Part shown: positions 46,951 through 60,409 of the stretch, one piece after another
Position numbering within the stretch: position 1 is the first letter of the stretch
Layout: each line of letters starts with the position of its first letter
From: Voacanga thouarsii
Taxonomy: Eukaryota > Streptophyta > Magnoliopsida > Gentianales > Apocynaceae
Assembly (NCBI GenBank): GCA_026120185.1
Contig: JANUWF010001819.1
Location: 1,302,001 to 1,366,000 of the forward strand
Length of the DNA stretch: 64,000 nucleotides
Reading direction: 5' to 3'
Program-made: the position numbers and the translations under genes
Notes under the pieces: model-generated
Seen by the model: only the letters and a program-made list of their open reading frames with translations
The model's database searches: none
What the model was told of the DNA's origin: nothing

Positions 46951-48879
46951 TATTAGGATGTATGCCCTCTTAGACTAGGTTTCTGATGTAATCTTGATTT
47001 ATATTAATAAAAGTATTATTCTCAGAAATTGTTTATGAATTTTTCATTAATTTTGTGCACATGTTCACTAGAGAATACCCATTATGTTTAACTAAATGAT
47101 TTATGTAAATAGAGGTCTTTCACAGTAAAGTATAGACCATAGGTTACTTAACACATAAACTATCGTTCTTAATCGAATAATGAGATTGAGAATCTCATCA
47201 TGGTAAGGTTATTGTGTTATAAATTCTAAATATGAAATGGCTTACCTTTAGACAATGAATAGTCTTCTCATTTCATAACATAAGCGTATTTCGAATACGT
47301 AGAACTGGACCTATAGTAGTGGTTTCTAAAAGTACTATCTGATAGAAACCTAGACTACTACTGCTATAGAGTAGACTTAAACTCTACAGCTTGAGTATGA
47401 GTTAGTGGTCCGACAAAACTGGAACCGTATACTTTGATGTACTATAGTTGAGGTCTATCATAGGACCAATATACTTGTATGTTGGGTATATGTAACTGGT
47501 TATTCAAGACAGACTTGTACAAGATAGCTTATATGCTATATCACCCCTTGTGGCTATCCGAATAATCTAAATATCTAGGGCTTGGAGAACATGACTTGAA
47601 TATTTACTTTAGAGTAGCTCCCTTGGAAAGTGAAAATATTTCAAGAAGTCGTAGATCATTGGACTAGAAGCTTAAGGATGGTAGATATCTTTTAGAAAGG
47701 TGTTAGTACACTTCTTCCTCTCTAAATGAACGACGATGTGTAGAAGGGTATTTTAATCATTACACCTATAGGTCAAAGATACTACTAACGCAGCATTGTC
47801 CTTGGGGTCAACATTTTCTTATGGTAATATTAAAAAATATTTAAAATATAAAATATAGCTATTTATATAGTAGGGGTATTTTGGTCATTTTAGTTGGCTA
47901 AGGCAATGTGTCTTTTTGGTCCTTGGAATAGCCCGTATGTCCTAATTAATTTTGGGTTGAGGAAATTGTCTCAGTTAAAGAGAATTTTATTTTATTCAGG
48001 CAATCTAATTTATTATTGGATTAGAATAAAATAAAAGGATGAGAAAAATTAAATTAAATTTATTATTTGGTTTAATTGGTTAATTAATTATCTAGGGCCT
48101 AAGCCCAGATTGAATAATTTAAAAATTTAACCTGGGCCTAAACTAGATAAAAGGCTTGAATAATTATCTTAGTCTATTCGGGCTTATTAATTATTGATTG
48201 AGTTATTTTTATAAGCCCGAAAAATAAATAATTAAGGTTTTTTATTTATAGGCTTATTGAGTCTAAGGAAAATAATAAAAATATTTTATGGCCCAATAGC
48301 CTGGACCAAAGGGTTTATTATTCACAGAACAGAAAAGTTTAAGGCTAAGCTAAACATTTTCTGTTAATAACATCCAAATGATTTTAAAGTACTGAAATCC
48401 CAAGAGTGAATGTTATCAAGAGAAGCCGTGTTCATTATAACATACGACTGTGAAACAAAACTCTCTGGTTTTCATTTTTTTATTTTTCCTCTCTCGAGTT
48501 TTCTTCTTTTTCCTCCTTGACTCTGCTAATTGATAGTAGAGAGTCAAGAGAGATAGAGACTGTGTTTCCTCGCTTGAATTGTTTCGCCAACAAGGTTTAG
48601 GTTGAGGAATATTCTAAGAATTGAGAAGTCTCGGCGTTCATGCAAACAAGAAGAAGTAGACAACTAGCGGGCTTTGACCAAAACTTCAACAAATAGAGAA
48701 GTACGTCCCTGTTGTTCAGTCAACTTCTTCGGCACCAAAGAAAATATTAAAGTGCAAAGGTATAAATGAAAAAAATCCTTTCGTTGTGTTGTTTTTCTCT
48801 GCGTTTTTTAGCTTCTGTATTGTTTGTATGCATGCTTCATTCTTGTGTTTTAGGCTTCAAGCACTCCATTTATTCAACA
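46951..48879 (+). mobile_element. Ty1/copia-like LTR H, right end uncertain
   Basis: Starts TATTAGGATGTATGCCC, resembling copia LTRs beginning TGTTAGGATGTATGCCC. AATAAAAG occurs near 47010. The interior is AT-rich non-coding, with inverted AT-rich words around 48050-48260 and a self-complementary TTGACTCT...AGAGTCAA pair near 48517-48552. I set the end at TTCAACA (48879), but the 5 bp before the start (GGCAC) do not follow it, so the right side may be truncated. No gene. Confidence 0.6.
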
Positions 48880-49002
48880 TATCATACCCTTCATACTCCA
48901 TTTTTAGAGAAGAATGCTTCGGAGATGGTGTAGAACTCAACATTTCCTATAAAACAACCATGCTTTCATTACTCCAATCCATTCAATACCCTATTCCACC
49001 AG

Positions 49003-49250
49003 TTTATATATATGTATGTATATACATATATATGTGGTATATATGTATATATATGCGTATATACACATATATACATATATGGTATGTATGTATATATATA
49101 TATATGTAAATTTATGTATATATGTGTATATACCTATATGCTTAATGTATATACATATATACATATATATATATATATACATATATTTATACATACATAT
49201 CACATACATATATACATGTGTTAGGTATTATATATGTATATATAATACCT
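49003..49250. repeat. TATACATA-type microsatellite block
   Basis: About 250 bp of alternating TATA, TGTA, CATA words. All ORFs here are low-complexity artefacts. Confidence 0.95.
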
Positions 49251-49254
49251 AACA
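49219..49254. repeat. 36 bp near-perfect palindrome
   Basis: Arms TGTTAGGTATTATATAT and its exact complement (17 bp each) around two central bases. It lies between the microsatellite and the tandem array. Confidence 0.9.
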
Positions 49255-51428
49255 TATTTACAAAGATAAGTATATTAAATTAACGATCCAACTGGTAACA
49301 TTGTTTAACTTACTAAAAAAAATTATTATAGCATAATTTGAAGGTAATCAAATATGATTTACCACATGATCTAGCATAATCTCCATATATAAGTCCAAAA
49401 CCTAAAGCATTTAGAAACATAAGCATATCAAATCAACGATCCAATCATTAGATTTGTTAAAATCATTAACAAAAAGTATTATGTCCAAATTTGATTATAA
49501 TCAGATATGTTTTGCCATATGATCTAGGATAGTCTTTATATAAAAGCCCAAAACCTAACACGTTTACATTAATTAGTATATCAAATTAACAATCCAACCA
49601 TTAAATTTATTAAAATTTCTAAAAAAATATTATGTCCAAATTTGAAAGTGATCAGATATGATTTGCTACATGATCTGGTATAATCTCTACATAAAACCCA
49701 AAACCGAACTATTAGCATATCAAATTAACGATCTAACTATTAGATTTACTAAACTCGCTAAAAAAAGTATTATGCCCAAATTTGATTGTAATCGGATATG
49801 TTTTACTACATGATCCAGCATAATCTCTCTATAAAAGCCCAAAACCTAACATATTTACTGTGATTAGCATATCAAATTAACAATCCAAACACAAAATTTG
49901 TTAAATTTTCTTTAAAAAAAATATTATGTCCAAATTTGAAGGTAATCAATTATGATTTGCCACATGATTTAGCATAATCTCTACATAAAAATCTAAAACT
50001 GAACACATGTACAAAGATTAACATATCAATTTAACGATCTAACCATTATATTTGTTAAAATTATTTAAAAAAAGTATTATATAGCCAAATTTTAAGGTAA
50101 TTGGATATGTTTTACCACATAATCTCTACATAAAAACCCAAAATCTAACGCATTTACAAATATTATCATATCAAATTAGCGATCCAACCGTTCAACTTGG
50201 TAAATTTTCAAAAAAAAAATGAATTATGGCCAAATTAGAATGTAATCAGATACGTTTTGTCACATAATCTAGATAATATGTACATAAAAGCCCAAAACCT
50301 AACGCATTTAGAAACATAAGGATATCAAATTAACGATTCAATCGTTAGATTTATTAAAATTAATATAAAAAACGTATTATGGCTAAATTTGAAAGTAATC
50401 GGATATATTTTTCCACATAATTTGGTAATATCTCTGCATAAAAGCCCAAAACCTAGTACATTTACAAAGATTAGCACATCAAATTAATGATCCAACTGTT
50501 AGATTTGTTAAAATTGCTTTTAAAAAAAAGGTATTGTGGTCATATTTGAAGATAATCGGATATGTTTTGCCACATAATCTAGCATAATCTCTATATAAAC
50601 GCTCAAAACCTAATGCATTTAGTAAATAAGGATATCAAATTAATCCAACCGTTATATTTGTTAAATTACTTTAAAAATTATCATGGAAAAAATTGTATGT
50701 AATTTGATATGTTTTGTCATATAATCTAGCATAATCTCTATATAAAAGACCAAAACCTAACATATTTATGAATATTTGTATATTAAATTAATTATCTAAC
50801 CGTTAAATTTGTTAAAATTGTTAAAATAAGTATTCTGGTCAAATTTAAAGGTAATCAGATTTGTTTTTCCATATGATCTATCATAATCTTTACATAAAAT
50901 CTGAAAACCTAACGCATTTAAAAACATTAGCATATCAAATTAATGATCCAACCTTTAGATTTATTAAAATTGCTTTAAAAAGTATATAGCCAAATTTGAA
51001 TGTAATCGGATAAGTTTTGCCATATAATCTGGCATAATTAATCTTTATATAAAAGCCTAAAAGCTAATGCATTTATAAATATTAGCATATCAAATTAACA
51101 ATTCAACCATTAGATTTTGTTAGAATTGCTAAAATAAGTATTATGGCCAAATTTGAAGAAAATCATATTTGTTTTGCCATATGATCTATCATAATCTTTA
51201 CATAAAAGCTCAAAGCCTAATGTATTTACAAAGATTAGCATATTAAATTAACTATCCAACCATTTGATTTGTTAAAATTAGTATAAAAAAAAGTATTATG
51301 TCCAAATTTGACAGTAATCAGATATAATTTGCCACATAATCAAGAATAATCTTTGCATAAAAGCCTAAAATCTAATGCATTTATAAAGATTAGCATATCA
51401 AATTAACAATGCAACCGTTATATTTGTT
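49255..51428. repeat. tandem array of ~150 bp units, about 14 copies
   Basis: The phrase AAACCTAACGCATTTA recurs, with changes, at about 49400, 49553, 49703, 49845, 49998, 50143, 50297, 50451, 50608, 50755, 50907, 51061, 51215 and 51370. Spacings are 141-157 bp. Each unit also has CATATCAAATTAACGATCCA followed by ACCGTTAGATTTGTT, and an ATTATGGCCAAATTTGAA segment. No unit is coding. It is probably an internal part of the CACTA element ending at 52742, but a captured satellite is possible. Confidence 0.9.
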
Positions 51429-51499
51429 ATGAGTTCATGTTCAATTTGTAATCTCCTATAATTATTATTATTTTAACATAATAATTTTTTTTTAATTTG

Positions 51500-52742
51500 T
51501 CAAATATACTTACAAATATAAAAACGACTCAAACTGGTGTCTATTTTGTTTCTAAATAGAAAATTAAAAACCAAATGGATACAATGACCATTGACTCGAA
51601 ATTAGAGTCAATTTAAAGATAAAAATGTAATTCATCTTTTCGCCTCTAAAATTTAGAGACAAAAAATATAGACTCTAATTAGTCTCAAATATTTGAGACA
51701 GATTTAATAATCTCTAAATCGTCTCTATTTAGAGACGATTAGAAAACTATCTCCAATTTTAGAGATGAATTTCAAATTAGAGTTAATTTAGAGACAAAAA
51801 CATAAATCATACTTTTCGTCTCTAAAATTTAGAGACAAAAAATGTAAACTCTAATTAGTCTTAAATATTTTATACGGATTTGATAATCTCCAAAACGTCT
51901 CTATTTAGAGACCAATTAAAGATGACTAAGACCATCTCCAATTTTAGAAACGGATTTGAAATTACAGTCAATTTAGAGACAAACACATAAATCATACTTT
52001 TCGTCTCTAAAATTTAGAGACCAAAAATGTACACTCTAATTAGTTTCAAATATTTGAGACGAATTTTATAATCTCTAAAACGTCTCTATTTTGAGACCAA
52101 TTGGAGACGACTAAGACCATCTCTAATTTTGAGACCAATTATCTGAATAAATAGAGTAATGAAACAGTAGAGACGAACATATTTGCCTCTAATTAGTTTC
52201 TAATTTAAACAAATTAGAGACTAATAACTTTTTCATCCCTATTTCGTTCTAATATTAGAATAACTTTTTCATCTCTATTTTGTCTCTAATATTAGCGACT
52301 AATAACTTTTTTGTCTCTAATATTAGAGACGCGTTGACCATGGTCGCGGTTCTAACTCTATTTGGAGATAAAATTGAGATGGCTTTATTATGGTCTCTAT
52401 TTTGCATCAACTTAGAGACTAAATAGAAACATTTTAGTCAGAGATGAAAAATATTCGTCTCTAATTTATCTCTGATATTCGAGACGCATTGAGAGTTGTC
52501 ACTATTTTGACTCTATTTTGAGACAAAATTGAGATGGCATTACTTTCGTCTCTATTTTGTGGCTATTTAGGACCAAATAGAAATGTTTTATTTAGAGACG
52601 AAATATTTTCGTCTCTATTTTGTCTCAAATATCCCATTTTAATTTTTTTAGAAATTTATTCGTCTCCATTTTGTCTCAAATTGGCCTCTATTTTAATTTC
52701 GTCTCAAAAGTTTCATCTCTAAATCCCAATTTTCGCATAGTG
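51500..52742 (-). mobile_element. terminal region of a second CACTA element
   Basis: The minus strand begins CACTATGCGAAAATTGGGAT at 52742. The next three bases, CAA (52743-52745), are the candidate target duplication. The inner 1.2 kb is full of TTTAGAGACGAAA words in both directions. An approximately 180 bp unit is repeated three times (TCGTCTCTAAAATTTAGAGA near 51640, 51818 and 52001). Dense short repeats next to a CACTA terminus are the expected transposase-binding subterminal region. No transposase is visible and the other terminus was not found. Confidence 0.82.
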
Positions 52743-54355
52743 CAATAATGTTTTGCTCATTGAAGAAGATAAGTCTATCACTTACAAGGAAGTCTTGAAA
52801 ATTTCAGAATCTGACAAATAGCTAGAAGTTATAAAGTCAGAAAAGGATACTATGTATGACAACCAAGTTTGGACTTTGGATAATCCACCCAAAATGATAA
52901 AACCCATAGGGTGCAAATGGGTTTTCAAGAAGAAAATTGATATAGATGGTAAAGTTATTACCTATAAAACATGACTAGTTGTAAAATGTTATTGGCAACA
53001 ATAAGGTGTTAACAATGACGAGACTTTTTCACCAGGAGCAATATTGAAATCCATTAAAATACTCCTAACACTTGCCGCTCATTATGAATATGAGATATGG
53101 TAAATAGATGTGAAAACGGCTTTCTTGAACGAAAATTTGACCGAGAAAGTGTACATGACATAACACGGGGGTTTTACATCCAAGAATGATATTAAAGTGT
53201 GCAACCTGCAAATGTCCATTTATGAACTAAAATAAGGTTTTAGGTGTTAAAACATCTATTTTAATGAAACAATTAAGGAATTTGGCTCCATAAAAAATAT
53301 AGATGAACCTTATATGTATAAGAAGATTAGTGGGAGTACAATCATTTTTCTATTACTATATGTAGATAACATATTGCTAATAGGAAATAATGTCTTAATT
53401 CTTCAATCAATCAAGATTGAGCTATCTCTATGAAAGAATTTGGAGAGGTAACCTATGTTTTGAGGATAAGGATTTATAAAGATAGATCAAAATGATTGCT
53501 TGGTCTTTTACAGTCTATATAGATAGAAAAAGTGATAAATAAATTCAGCATAGATCAATCCAAAAGGGGATTCTTACCCATGACATATTGAATAAGCCTT
53601 TCAAAATCCATGTGTTATAAAACACGAGATAAAAAGTATCATATACATAGAATACTATATGCTTTGGTAATTTGATCTATCATGTACGCTACGATATGTA
53701 CTAGGCTCAAAGCATTATGTGCTCTTAGCTTGATGAGTGAATACCAATCTAACCCTGGAGAAGGTCATTGGGTGGCTATTAAGAACATTCTTAAGTATTT
53801 AAGAAGGACAAATAATGTATGTATTCATGTTATATGGAGGAGATGACTTACAAGTCAAAGGGTATATTGATGCTAATTTCCAATCTGAAAAGGATGATTA
53901 AAAATCTCCATCAGGCTACATGTTCATTTTGTATGAAGGGGCAGTTAGTTTAGAAAAATTATAAACAAAACAAAATTACCGATTTGACTACTGAAACTAA
54001 GTATATAGCAGGCTCTAAAGTACCCAAGGAGATAGTTTGGATAAAAATATTCATAATATAATTAAGAGTAGTACCTATTATTGTTGATCCAATACCTTTA
54101 TATTATGACAAAAATGGAGCCATTGCACAAGTAAAGGAACCACGGTCTCTTCAACGATCTAAGCACAGACTTAGGCTCTATCACTTGATATGATAGATTA
54201 TTGATAGGAAAGATATAAATATACATAGAGTTTTCATTGATCAGAACATAACTAATCCACTTATAAAGGTATTATACCATAAAAAACATGATAGTCATGT
54301 TCATTCATTTGGTATTTGATACATGAATGATTGGGTCTAACATAAGTGGAAGATT
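52743..54355 (+). pseudogene. Ty1/copia polyprotein remnant: RT and RNase H
   Basis: Degenerate plus-strand frames in order: WTLDNPP, KPIGCKWVFKKKIDIDGK (RT start), ETFSPGAILKSIKILL, IDVKTAFLNENL, LLLYVDNILLIGN (active site, YVDD changed to YVDN), YGGDDLQVKGYIDANF (RNase H), TTETKYIAGS, and PLYYDKNGAIAQ followed by the C-terminal tail. Many stops. Gag, protease and integrase are absent: the copia sequence begins at the CACTA terminus. A purine stretch AAGTGGAAGAT (54345-54355) directly precedes the 3' LTR. Confidence 0.9.
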
Positions 54356-56063
54356 ATTTGTATTCTGCCCTAAAAATAATCACTTGTATAATGTATTTTG
54401 CATAATTGTTCAATAAAAGGCATTCTTTATCTTTCAGTTCATTTGATTACTTCATTTGTATAAGTGTCTAAAACTGATAGATAAAACTACAAGCAAAATG
54501 TACAGTGTTAAGGAAATCATTATGAAGGTCACGATGTGAGATTTCTACTATACTATGTAGTACTTATGCCTAAACTATCCCTGATCATAGTATTAATGAG
54601 ATGAGACATTATTAATATGTAAAGACTAACACAAGTTATATTTCTTGATTAGATCAACTGATGGTTCTCATTTTCGTGAGTATTGTGATATTCAGAGTTG
54701 ATATGTGGATGCTTGTTGGATGAATAAGTTTATTAGATGACCTGGCCATGAGATAATCACATAGATAGCGATTTAGTACTAGTGATAGAATCTCATTCTA
54801 GCAAATATGTAAGTATTATTAGACTTGAGATTTCCAAGATACTTTGTATGCTAAGTGTTATACTTTAATTCCTATCCTTGGAATCTTTCTGAGACTTCCT
54901 ATATAGGGAAGATATTAGGTACAACATGAAGTACACGAAAGTAGTTGATAAGGTCAATAAATGATTCATCACTCCTAATAGTAGGAGAGTATATCTCACG
55001 ACCACTTGTAAGAAATTATTACTCAAGAAGTCCTTAGCCAACATAACTATGTATTGAAAATAGTTCCAAATGATATATAAGTTGAGTAATGAATTCTAGA
55101 AACAAGTGCTAATAAATTCAGGATAGAATAAATTATATTCTAGAGAGAGTTGGTACTAATTCTATACTCTAGACTGGATAAGATATAGAATGATGAAATG
55201 AGTTAATTGTACTGGTGTTTGCTATTGAAGGACTCACGTCATAGCCACTTGACGTTCTAGAAATTTGAGTGGTCATGATGCATTGCTAAATGCCGCTGAT
55301 GATTCGTTAAATATGAATTTATTAATTAGAGAATTAATAAATCAATCCTAATTATGAAGGATTGCTAGTTCTATAGCTAGTTAGTATTATTTCATATTTT
55401 ACTGCTAATTGACCAAAAAACCTAATAGGTTACACACAATAGAGGAATTGGTACTCAAAATATATATTATATGATAATATTATGGGATTAATTTGTGAGA
55501 AAAATAATTACATGTGTGAATTATAAAATGGTTAAATTATTGGAGTCAAAGTGTAATTGTTAAAACCTTACAGACTTAATTGCAATTTTGAACCCTAAGC
55601 CCATAATAATTGTTAAAAGGCTTTTGTTTTATGTTTTCCCAAAGGCAGTGAACTCTTATAAAAGATAAAAACACCGTCTTGTGAAATACACCTACAATAG
55701 CCTATTTCATGCTCTTCTCTAAAACTATAATAAAAACCCTATTAGCTACAACACGTTCGCTAGCACAAATAATTGTGCCTAGTTTTTTGAGTACAATCCT
55801 CATGTGGACAATATTAGAGGTGCCCCTAACCTTGGGTCATTGGGACAGATCTAAACCATTTGAAGAAGAATGTTGGTCATTGTAGTGGAGGATTCTGGAA
55901 TAACGAATTTGCATAATTCAGAGACTTCAAAAATTTTTTGAAATCTTCAGATAACACGTTAATCTTTCTTAGCCCATAATTTTACAAATGTGTGATCCTT
56001 CTGTGTGGATTTTGTATTTAATTCTTCCGCTGCTAATTTGATTTGTATGAGCGAAATCCAACA
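54356..56063 (+). mobile_element. Ty1/copia 3' LTR E3
   Basis: 1708 bp. Begins TATTTGTATTCTGCCCTA after the polypurine tract and ends GAAATCCAACA. It aligns with E1 and E2 over the first 1.2 kb and has a different 3' third, so it is a related subfamily. The 5' LTR is not in the window. Confidence 0.85.
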
Positions 56064-56718
56064 ATATTTGCCTACTAAAACTATTTTGGTTTTGGGCACT
56101 TATGAATCTCTAGGATATGCATTTGTACATGCAAGTGGAGTTTTGAAAATTAATTATGATTTTTGTGTTATTTTTGGAGCTTCTAGATAGAGAGCAGGGG
56201 GAAACAGAGAAAGATTGTAGAAATTTACTATTAGAAATTTTTTTTCATTATTTTTGTATATTTTAGATGTTAAATCACCGCATGGACATCAAGAGTGTGA
56301 CCTTATTGAAGAGGTTAGTATTATTTTGAAGAAAAAAAAGCCTTCGGTCATTGGTTCAATTTTTTCTTGAAGATGAGACTAGATCCTGCTTAGACTTTCT
56401 TCTTCTTCTTCTTCTTCTTCTTTTTTAATCTTTTAGTGTGCCTTATAAATTGTGTGGAGAAGATTTGGTGTATCTTTTGTTCCCTTTTGAAGATTTGTTT
56501 GAGGAGTTACAATTCAAATCAAAGATGGAGAATTGAAGTATTTGTATTTTAACTTTATTGAAGTTAGCAATATTGGTTTAGAAGTGGCCTAAACGGATTA
56601 GAAGTACTTTTTAGAAATTACCCTTTTTATTTGTAATTCTAATCTTATTAAGGTTTGTTCATGCTTCTTAGTTTTGAACTTTTATATAGAGAAGTCCTAC
56701 CAAAAGTATTAATGTATA
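56064..56718. other. unassigned AT-rich stretch
   Basis: Between LTRs E3 and K. A short (TTC)n run lies at 56398-56422. No frame, RNA gene or repeat relation recognised; it may be the older host site or internal sequence of element K. Confidence 0.5.
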
Positions 56719-57862
56719 TGTTAGAGAAAAACGACATCCAAACACACAAAAAATGGAAATAAAATGGATCTGTCTCTACTAAGGATTCTAATGAGTTAGA
56801 CCTAATCGATTGGTTAAATATTGTACCGTTCTAATCATTTTGATTGAACCTTCAAGTTGAACCACAAGTAGAACTTCAGGAACCTTACCTCCATGGTATT
56901 CACTCAAATTAATTTAGCTTGATATCTCAAATTCTAATGCTAGCTGAATTTTCGGGATTTCTTGCTTAGAAAGAGAAGTTTAACTTTGGTGTAGGTTTTC
57001 TCCTTGAACTAAAAAAGAGATATGAATTCCAAAGATTTTGGGATGGCTTGTGATATCCTATTTAAAAACTTCTAAAGACTTATCTCTGATATCTTGGATC
57101 AAATGCTAAATATTATCTGATTTGAAATTAGATTTCAAATTAGATTTGGATTTTACTTCTGAATCAGGATTTAAACCAAGTTAGAATCTTGCTATAACTC
57201 AAAAATATCTCTTTTATTCATCCTAATTTGATTCTAAACTGAGTTTAATTAATTGGACGATCCAAATTAATTTGGCCCAATTAATCAAAACACCTATATC
57301 AAGTTGAAAACACTCTTCGAAGTCAAATCTACATTAATTCACAAATAATAAGTGGTGTCTAACAACATATCATTATTTCCAAATTGCAAGTAGATGGTGA
57401 TTTAGCACAATCACTATAATGGTCGAGTAATTGATCCCTTTGTTCTTAATATCTAGATTGAATATAAGTTATGGAATGTATTACACTTACATTGTTCAGT
57501 CTATATATATTTTTTTATTCTCGAGTGGATTAATTAAATGACATTAGTATGCCTATATTGATTCATTTGTTCATGGCCAAATAAATTAGTCTTACTCAAT
57601 TAAGCCTAAGATATTACTCTTGTTATATAGAAGGGACAAATCCTATTTTTATCACACTCATTTTTTCCCTATAATTCGTACCTTCATTGCCCATCATGTT
57701 ACAGATAGCGTTTGACACCATCAAAGTATATTACTCACTATTAAGTCAAAGGATCACATATACCATGATTACTATGAGAATTACGTAGGACTTTCATATA
57801 TTGATCTATGTAGCATTCTCATGGCGGTTTGGTCCAATACATTAATTTTCTAATCATGTGCC
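56719..57862 (-). mobile_element. copia-like LTR K, left part
   Basis: Begins TGTTAGAGAAAAACG. Its style resembles the 3' end of a copia LTR read on the minus strand, with words such as TTGGACCAAACCGCCATGAG near 57820. Interrupted by solo LTR D5; the sequence resumes at 61204. The outer end could not be placed. Confidence 0.45.
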
Positions 57863-58253
57863 TGATAAGGGTTAAATCACCATTCTTTTCCTAGTCATTT
57901 GAGGGTGTTTTAAGATACATTTGTTGTAATAACTAGGCATATTCCTTCCTATTTGACATTGTGCTTTAAAAAGTGTTTTTGACAAATACGTGCAGATTTA
58001 AGTTAAAATCGAGCAGAAAGTGTACAGAACCAGAATATACCTAGCGCTAAGCCCAGCCAATGACTAGGTGCCAGGTCCATTCTACTCCAGCAACAAAAGT
58101 TGAGTAAGCTTCAGGGATTTTTCCAGAACAGACCTGGCGCCAAGTCTGGCAATTGCACTTAGTGTCGGGTCCATTCTGCCTACCAAGGAAGAGAGGGCCA
58201 AAAATAGACAAAGAACAAACTGCACCAAGTGCCAGGTAAGTCGAAGGTACCCT

Positions 58254-59977
58254 TGTTAGTATTATGCCCTAGAGGCAATCACTTATACATTGTATATGAC
58301 ACATTTGATTTTAATAAAATGCATTATTTATCTTACAGTTTCTTTTGTTTACTTTTGTATAATATAACTGTTAGATAAAGTCCCTAGTATAACACCATGT
58401 TAAGAAAATCATGATAGAGATCATGATATGAGATTCCTACTACACTATATAGTGTTAGTACTTAAATAGTCCCTAGTCGCAGTATTAATGAGACAGGACA
58501 TTATTAATGCATTATGACTAGCATGTGTTAAACTTCCTGATTTGATTAGGCAATGGTTCTCATATCCGTGAGTATTGAGATACTCAAAGTTGACACATGG
58601 ATGCTTGTTAATGGAACAAGTTCATTGGATGACCTAGTTATGAGATAATCACATGGATAATTATTTAGTGCCAGTGATATAATCTCAACATAGTAAACAT
58701 GCAAGTATCCTTAGACTTGAGATCTCCAAGGTACTTTGTTTGCTGAGTTTTGTACTTTGATTCCAATCTCTGGAACCAAATCGAGGGCCGCCTATGGGAT
58801 GGATATTAGGTACATTGCGAGGTAAACGAAAGTAGTTGAGAGGGTCAAAAAGGATTCACCACTTCTAATAGTATGGGCTAATATCTCACAGCCACTTATA
58901 GGAATTACTACTCGAGAAGTCCTTAGCCAAGGTAACTGTGTATTGGAAACAGTTTCAATTGATACACATCTAGAATAGTAGGTTCCTAGTACAAGTACTA
59001 TTATATTCGGGCCAGAATTAATATATTCTGGAGGGAGTTGACACTAATTTCGTACTCCAAACTGAATGAGATATTGTATGGTGAAATGAGTTAATTACAT
59101 TGTAGTTTGTTACTGAAGGGTTCATGTCAAGCCACTTGACTTTCTAGACTCTTGGGAGGTCATGATGTGTTGCTAGATACCGCTCATGATCTGGGAATAT
59201 GGGTTTATTAATTGATGAATTAATAAACCAATCTTAATTAGAATAATATGATTAATTCTAATTAATTATAGATTATTAATCTCAAAGACATTTAGATTAA
59301 TTCATATTCACTACCAATTGACTAGGAAACCTAATAGATTACACACAATAGAGGATTATATACTCAAGATGTTATTTGATAACATAGTGGGGTTAATTGT
59401 GAAAAAGAGAAGTTGTTGTGGCCAAATTATAATTAGTTATAATTTATTATCCAAATTGTAATTGTGAGAACTTGGTATTTCCAATTACAATTAGGGAATT
59501 CTAACTATTTTAGAATTCTAAGATGGAGTATTTTTCAGCAGGATTTTCGTGATATATTGAGATATACACGATTCTTAATCCCAGCTGAACACACACGAAA
59601 ACCTCTCCTCTTCTTCTCTTCTCTCTCTCGTTTTTCTGAAAAACAAGAACCCTAGCCGCCATTGTTGTTTTCTGCTAGCACAAAAAATCTTGGTGCTTGA
59701 GTGTGATCCTCTGTGTGGATTTCTGTTAGAGATAACCACACACTGTGATTATAGTGGTTGGACATTCAACCCTTGTGGTGTTTGATCAAGAAGATTGTTA
59801 GATCGTGCCTCGATTTGAAGAAAAAAAATTTTGTTCTTCACATGATCAAAGAAAGGTAAAAGGTTGTTATATTTGTTCTCTTTATATCTTGTTTTCCACA
59901 CGTATGCGGATTCTAGGTTGGTATCTCGTTCTTATTTTTCTACTGTGCCATATATGTTATGTGTGAGATACCCAACA
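58254..59977 (+). mobile_element. Ty1/copia solo LTR E2 nested in D5
   Basis: 1724 bp, TGTTAGTATTATGCCCTAG to GATACCCAACA. Flanks ACCCT (58249-58253) and ACCCA (59978-59982), one mismatch. Very close to E1 along its whole length. Confidence 0.9.
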
Positions 59978-60409
59978 ACCCAGTGCTAGGTATGCTATGG
60001 AGGTAAAAATTCTGTATGCGAAATTAGGGTTTACCCAAGGATTTTGGTATTTTCCTATTCCTACTCGGCCAAAATTGACATCCAAGAGACCTATAAAAGC
60101 ACAAGAGAACACAAATGTATGATATATACAACTTAGAGAGGTGAATTAAAGGGCAGAAATTCTTATTCTCTCATTGAAGAAGGTGTTCACCCAAGTCGAG
60201 GAGGATTGTTCAAAGGGAGTCGTCAAAGAAGAAAAAAGAGGCATGTCTATGAGTGCTTTCTTTTTTCTTTGCTTTCTTTTTCTTTAGCAATGATGTATTC
60301 AATGATTTTATTGTAAATTAACATTATTTTGGGATTCATGATTTTGTGTTAAATTAGTTATTTGATCAATTCTTTGTCATTTTTTATGTTTGATTACTTG
60401 ATTTTATTA

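Noticed and set aside
46948..46957. CACTA-like word at the start of LTR H as left terminus of the second CACTA
   Set aside because: Only CACTATT matches. The next bases differ from the terminus at 52742, and the sequence continues as a copia-like LTR.
49012..49252. ORFs rich in Y, I and H in the microsatellite
   Set aside because: Pure translation of TATACATA repeats, open in several frames on both strands.
49255..51428. CRISPR array
   Set aside because: Plant DNA; units are diverged 150 bp repeats with no short repeat/spacer structure.
52534..52722. 62-codon plus ORF at the CACTA end
   Set aside because: Formed by the repeated TTTCGTCTCTATTTTGTCTC words of the subterminal repeats.
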